Assembly: GCA_003219675.1 (NCBI GenBank)
Contig: QHPW01000084.1
Span: 3,415-9,123, forward strand
DNA: 5,709 nt
Reading direction: 5' to 3'
DNA from: Verrucomicrobiota bacterium
Lineage (GTDB): Bacteria > Verrucomicrobiota > Verrucomicrobiia > Limisphaerales > AV2
Below are positions 5,235 through 5,709 of this stretch, piece by piece. The position numbers were made by a program, and so were the translations under genes. Position 1 is the stretch's first letter, and every line of letters starts with the position of its first letter. Under the pieces are notes generated by a model, which was given only the letters and a program-made list of their open reading frames with translations, made no database searches and was not told the origin of the DNA.

Positions 5235-5709
5235 GTGACGGAGTTTTCGTTTGGTTTGTATAGAACCATCGCACTTGCCTTTACTGTTGCCGCTTTCGCC
5301 CAAAACGCTTTATGCGGACCGTTTGATTGGCCTCAATGGCAAGGACCGGACCGAACGGCCCATTCCAAAGAGACCGGCCTCCTCCAAGAATGGCCCAAGG
5401 ATGGCCCGCCTCTCGCCTGGAAGATCAAAGGGCTTGGCGGCGGCGACAGCGCCCCGTCCGTTGCCGCCGGGCGAATCTATGGAATGAGCCATCGCGGTGG
5501 GGACGAGATGGTCTGGGCTCTTTCGGACAAGGACGGCAAGGAAATCTGGGCCGTTCGAATCGCGCCGGCTTTCACAACGACTTGGCCGCAATCAAAAGAA
5601 GGTCCGAGCGCCACTCCGACAGTGGATGGGGACCGCCTTTATGTCATGGGGCTGGCGGGTAATGTGGCGTGCCTCCAGGCGTCCGACGGGAAGGTTATTT
5701 GGCAACGCA
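5235..5709 (+). CDS. PQQ-like beta-propeller repeat protein, exported, partial
   Basis: The frame is open from 5133 and runs off the window's right end, giving 158 residues from a GTG at 5235. A TTG at 5256, 12 bases after a GGAG, is an equally possible start. Either way a signal peptide follows (YRTIALAFTVAAFAQNALCG). The mature part begins FDWPQWQGPDR, the classic opening of exported PQQ-binding-like beta-propellers. Next come ETGLLQEWPKDGPPLAWKI, APSVAAGRIYGM and blade motifs of the form W-A-L-x-x-x-D-G-K-E-I-W, then ATPTVDGDRLYVMG and DGKVIW at the edge. Complete members have about 400-450 residues, so roughly two blades are present. No catalytic or cofactor residues can be assigned; most such proteins are thought to act as scaffolds or binding proteins in the periplasm. 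It is divergent from the minus-strand genes and has a candidate promoter at 5104-5133. Confidence 0.87.
   Translation, partial: MTEFSFGLYRTIALAFTVAAFAQNALCGPFDWPQWQGPDRTAHSKETGLLQEWPKDGPPLAWKIKGLGGGDSAPSVAAGRIYGMSHRGGDEMVWALSDKDGKEIWAVRIAPAFTTTWPQSKEGPSATPTVDGDRLYVMGLAGNVACLQASDGKVIWQR

Noticed and set aside
5251..5487. 78-codon plus-strand open frame
   Set aside because: It is out of frame with the PQQ-like beta-propeller, whose frame carries clear family motifs across the same bases.

Overview
The window is GC-rich, with a looser, more AT-rich stretch around 5090-5280. It reads like a chromosomal segment of a Verrucomicrobiota bacterium (Limisphaerales/Pedosphaera type) or possibly a planctomycete. 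This is inferred from the gene mix: a PQQ-like beta-propeller opening with a DWPQW motif, an exported carbon-nitrogen hydrolase with an N-terminal beta-sandwich, an alanine-rich exported protein, and starts with weak Shine-Dalgarno sequences. No database search was possible.

Layout. All confident genes up to about 4240 lie on the minus strand. In their direction of transcription they are: an exported carbon-nitrogen hydrolase (4236 to 2830); a scarred 470-base spacer holding an amidohydrolase stub (2750-2583), an orphan Tat-type motif, two hairpins and a REP-like palindrome; a complete HpaI/GarL-type aldolase (2357-1587); an alanine-rich exported helical protein (1420-800) followed by a good terminator hairpin; and a small integral-membrane M50-like metallopeptidase (697-38). 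At the right edge a PQQ-like beta-propeller gene starts on the plus strand near 5235 and runs off the window.

The stretch 4237-5234 has no intact recognisable gene. It contains a plus-strand protein-like segment (4598 to about 4860) that reads well only if frames are switched near 4737, so it looks like a broken gene. It also holds a 62-codon minus-strand ORF with ordinary protein composition and a candidate divergent promoter zone around 5104-5133.

How the genes relate. The aldolase, the carbon-nitrogen hydrolase and the amidohydrolase stub suggest an ancestral catabolic cluster that has lost genes between 2358 and 2750. The alanine-rich protein appears to have its own promoter and terminator, and the membrane protease gene follows that terminator. 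I found no RNA gene, CRISPR array, insertion sequence or complete defence system. The main curiosities are the frameshifted segment at 4598-4860 and the decayed spacer at 2358-2829.
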